A DNA stretch of 8,467 nucleotides from Planctomycetota bacterium (lineage in GTDB: Bacteria; Planctomycetota; Phycisphaerae; WQYP01). The notes beneath the pieces were generated by a model. The model did not search any database. It was not told the DNA's origin and was given only the letters and a program-made list of their open reading frames with translations. The stretch lies in the NCBI GenBank assembly GCA_021826605.1, contig JAKAZF010000090.1, forward strand, positions 1 through 8,467, given 5' to 3'. Made by a program: the position numbers and the translations under genes. Of the stretch, positions 7,403 through 8,467 are shown piece after piece. How positions within the stretch are numbered: position 1 is the first letter of the stretch; the number at the start of each line of letters is the position of its first letter.

Positions 7403-8467
7403 TTGGCGAAAGAGCCTGAACAACTTCATCATGGCCATGTTCACCTGATGCTGCATCCGGTGATGCCGTTGTGGCTGCTGGCCATAATTGCGCTGGGGGC
7501 GCTGGCCCTGATTGTGTATCTGTATCAGCAACAGCGCGATCTGGCCCCGAAACGCACCATCACGGTGCTTTCCCTGATGCGCATTGCGTTGTTGCTGCTT
7601 TTGGCCATCGCGCTGGCCGGCCCCGCACTGCAATGGACGCACCGGCAAACATCGCCGGGGCAACTGTGGCTGGTACTGGATCACAGCAAATCCATGGGTG
7701 TGCGGGATGTGCAGGCTGGTCAGCTCTACGCACTGCGCTGGGCCTGCGCACTGGGCCGCATTCCGGATTACAGTGACGCCTTGGATCGCGCCGAGGCTGA
7801 ACTTAGCGCTCTGACCCAGCAATTGCGCATATTAAACGATCAGGAAAGCCACCAGACTGCGGTCTCGCGATTGCAGGCACAACAGCAAAACCGCAGGAGT
7901 CTTGCCGCTCTGCAAGTCTGGCAGGGCCATCTTCACTCGCTTATTAATCAGTTGTCCCGTCATACGGTGGCATCTGAAGTTGCCAATGATTTACGGCAAA
8001 TAAGCCGCACGGTGCGACACATTACGCACCGATCCGGAGCCGACATCAGTGATACCGGCCCCGGACCCCAAGCATACGCGGCAGTGAATGTTCGACTTGG
8101 CGATGTCATGCGGGCATTACAGCCGCTGGCCAGAAATGCTGATCAAACCTTTTTGGCAGCGCACCAATCGGATGTCACGCTGCAGGCACAACTCCATCAT
8201 GTGCTGCAACTGCATCGGGCACAATTGGCGCTGGAGATGCTTAGCACAACAAATAACAATGGAAAACCCGCTCTTGCCAGATTACTGCGCAAGGATGCAG
8301 TGCATCTGGTAAGCTTTGCCGGAACGGCTTACACCGCGTCGCTGCCGCCGTATGGCGATGCCAAGTCGATTCTGCAAGGCGATCTGAATTCCACCGGCAA
8401 CAGCACCAATATAAGTCAGGCCTTGTTGACCACGGCTTCAAATATTGAACGCTCAAGGCGCGCCGAC
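7403..8467 (+). CDS. Membrane vWA-domain protein with long helical insertion, partial (right edge)
   Basis: The frame is open from the TTG at 7403 to the window end (355 codons, no stop). The N-terminus is histidine-rich (His9, 10, 12, 14, 18). Two membrane helices follow (about 21-41 and 54-76), joined by a short basic loop, QQQRDLAPKRT. A vWA domain starts at LWLVLDHSKSMG with metal-site motif DHSKS (93-97). After one helix (to about 118) the domain is interrupted by roughly 175 residues rich in Gln, Leu, Ala, Arg and His, predicted by eye to be helical or coiled-coil. The vWA fold then resumes at DAVHLVSFAGTAYTASLPP (298-316) and STNISQALL (334-342), where Thr335 fits the middle metal-site position. 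The basic loop places the vWA domain outside the cytoplasm. Only 18 bases separate it from the BatA-like gene, in the same frame. It resembles membrane vWA proteins of MoxR clusters; its C-terminal part and final length are unseen. Confidence 0.88.
   Translation, partial: MAKEPEQLHHGHVHLMLHPVMPLWLLAIIALGALALIVYLYQQQRDLAPKRTITVLSLMRIALLLLLAIALAGPALQWTHRQTSPGQLWLVLDHSKSMGVRDVQAGQLYALRWACALGRIPDYSDALDRAEAELSALTQQLRILNDQESHQTAVSRLQAQQQNRRSLAALQVWQGHLHSLINQLSRHTVASEVANDLRQISRTVRHITHRSGADISDTGPGPQAYAAVNVRLGDVMRALQPLARNADQTFLAAHQSDVTLQAQLHHVLQLHRAQLALEMLSTTNNNGKPALARLLRKDAVHLVSFAGTAYTASLPPYGDAKSILQGDLNSTGNSTNISQALLTTASNIERSRRAD

Noticed and set aside
7385..7822. 145-codon minus-strand open frame opposite the last vWA gene
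   Set aside because: It is Gln- and His-rich and low in complexity, antisense to the membrane helices and metal site of a clearly coding frame.

Overview
The window comes from a bacterial chromosome and holds ordinary housekeeping and signalling genes; I see no phage, transposon, CRISPR, tRNA or rRNA. A peptidoglycan gene (glutamate racemase), a c-di-GMP enzyme and a MoxR/DUF58/membrane-vWA cluster fit a Gram-negative bacterium. The cluster architecture, with a large BatA-like protein carrying a long C-terminal extension and a second two-helix vWA protein, is common in the Planctomycetota/Verrucomicrobiota group. I therefore lean to a planctomycete-like source, but this is an inference from gene content, not a proof.

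Layout. Positions 1-571 (minus) hold the N-terminal two thirds of glutamate racemase MurI, cut by the left edge just before its second catalytic cysteine motif. Positions 572-744 are a short spacer with no convincing terminator or promoter. Positions 745-2721 (minus) encode a membrane CHASE3-GGDEF-EAL protein. Positions 2722-2983 are a divergent control region with weak promoter candidates in both directions and a 15-nt palindrome in the leader of the c-di-GMP gene. From 2984 to the right edge (plus) runs a compact four-gene cluster: MoxR AAA+ ATPase (2984-4123), DUF58 protein (4196-5140), BatA-like membrane vWA protein (5156-7384) and a second membrane vWA protein (7403 to the edge, cut). Gaps are 72, 15 and 18 nt, so one transcript is likely.

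How they work together. MoxR ATPases commonly pair with vWA-domain proteins and are thought to act as chaperone-like remodelling machines. Here the MoxR and DUF58 proteins look cytosolic. By the positive-inside rule, both membrane proteins should place their vWA domains outside the cytoplasm. The substrate of the system cannot be read from this window. The divergent c-di-GMP enzyme has an intact cyclase site and inhibitory site, but its EAL domain has lost a conserved glutamate, so it is more likely a cyclase than a balanced bifunctional enzyme.

The least ordinary points are the altered EAL motif, the roughly 175-residue helical insertion inside the vWA domain of the last gene, the two successive hairpins between the moxR and DUF58 genes, and the single in-frame stop separating the two membrane vWA genes.
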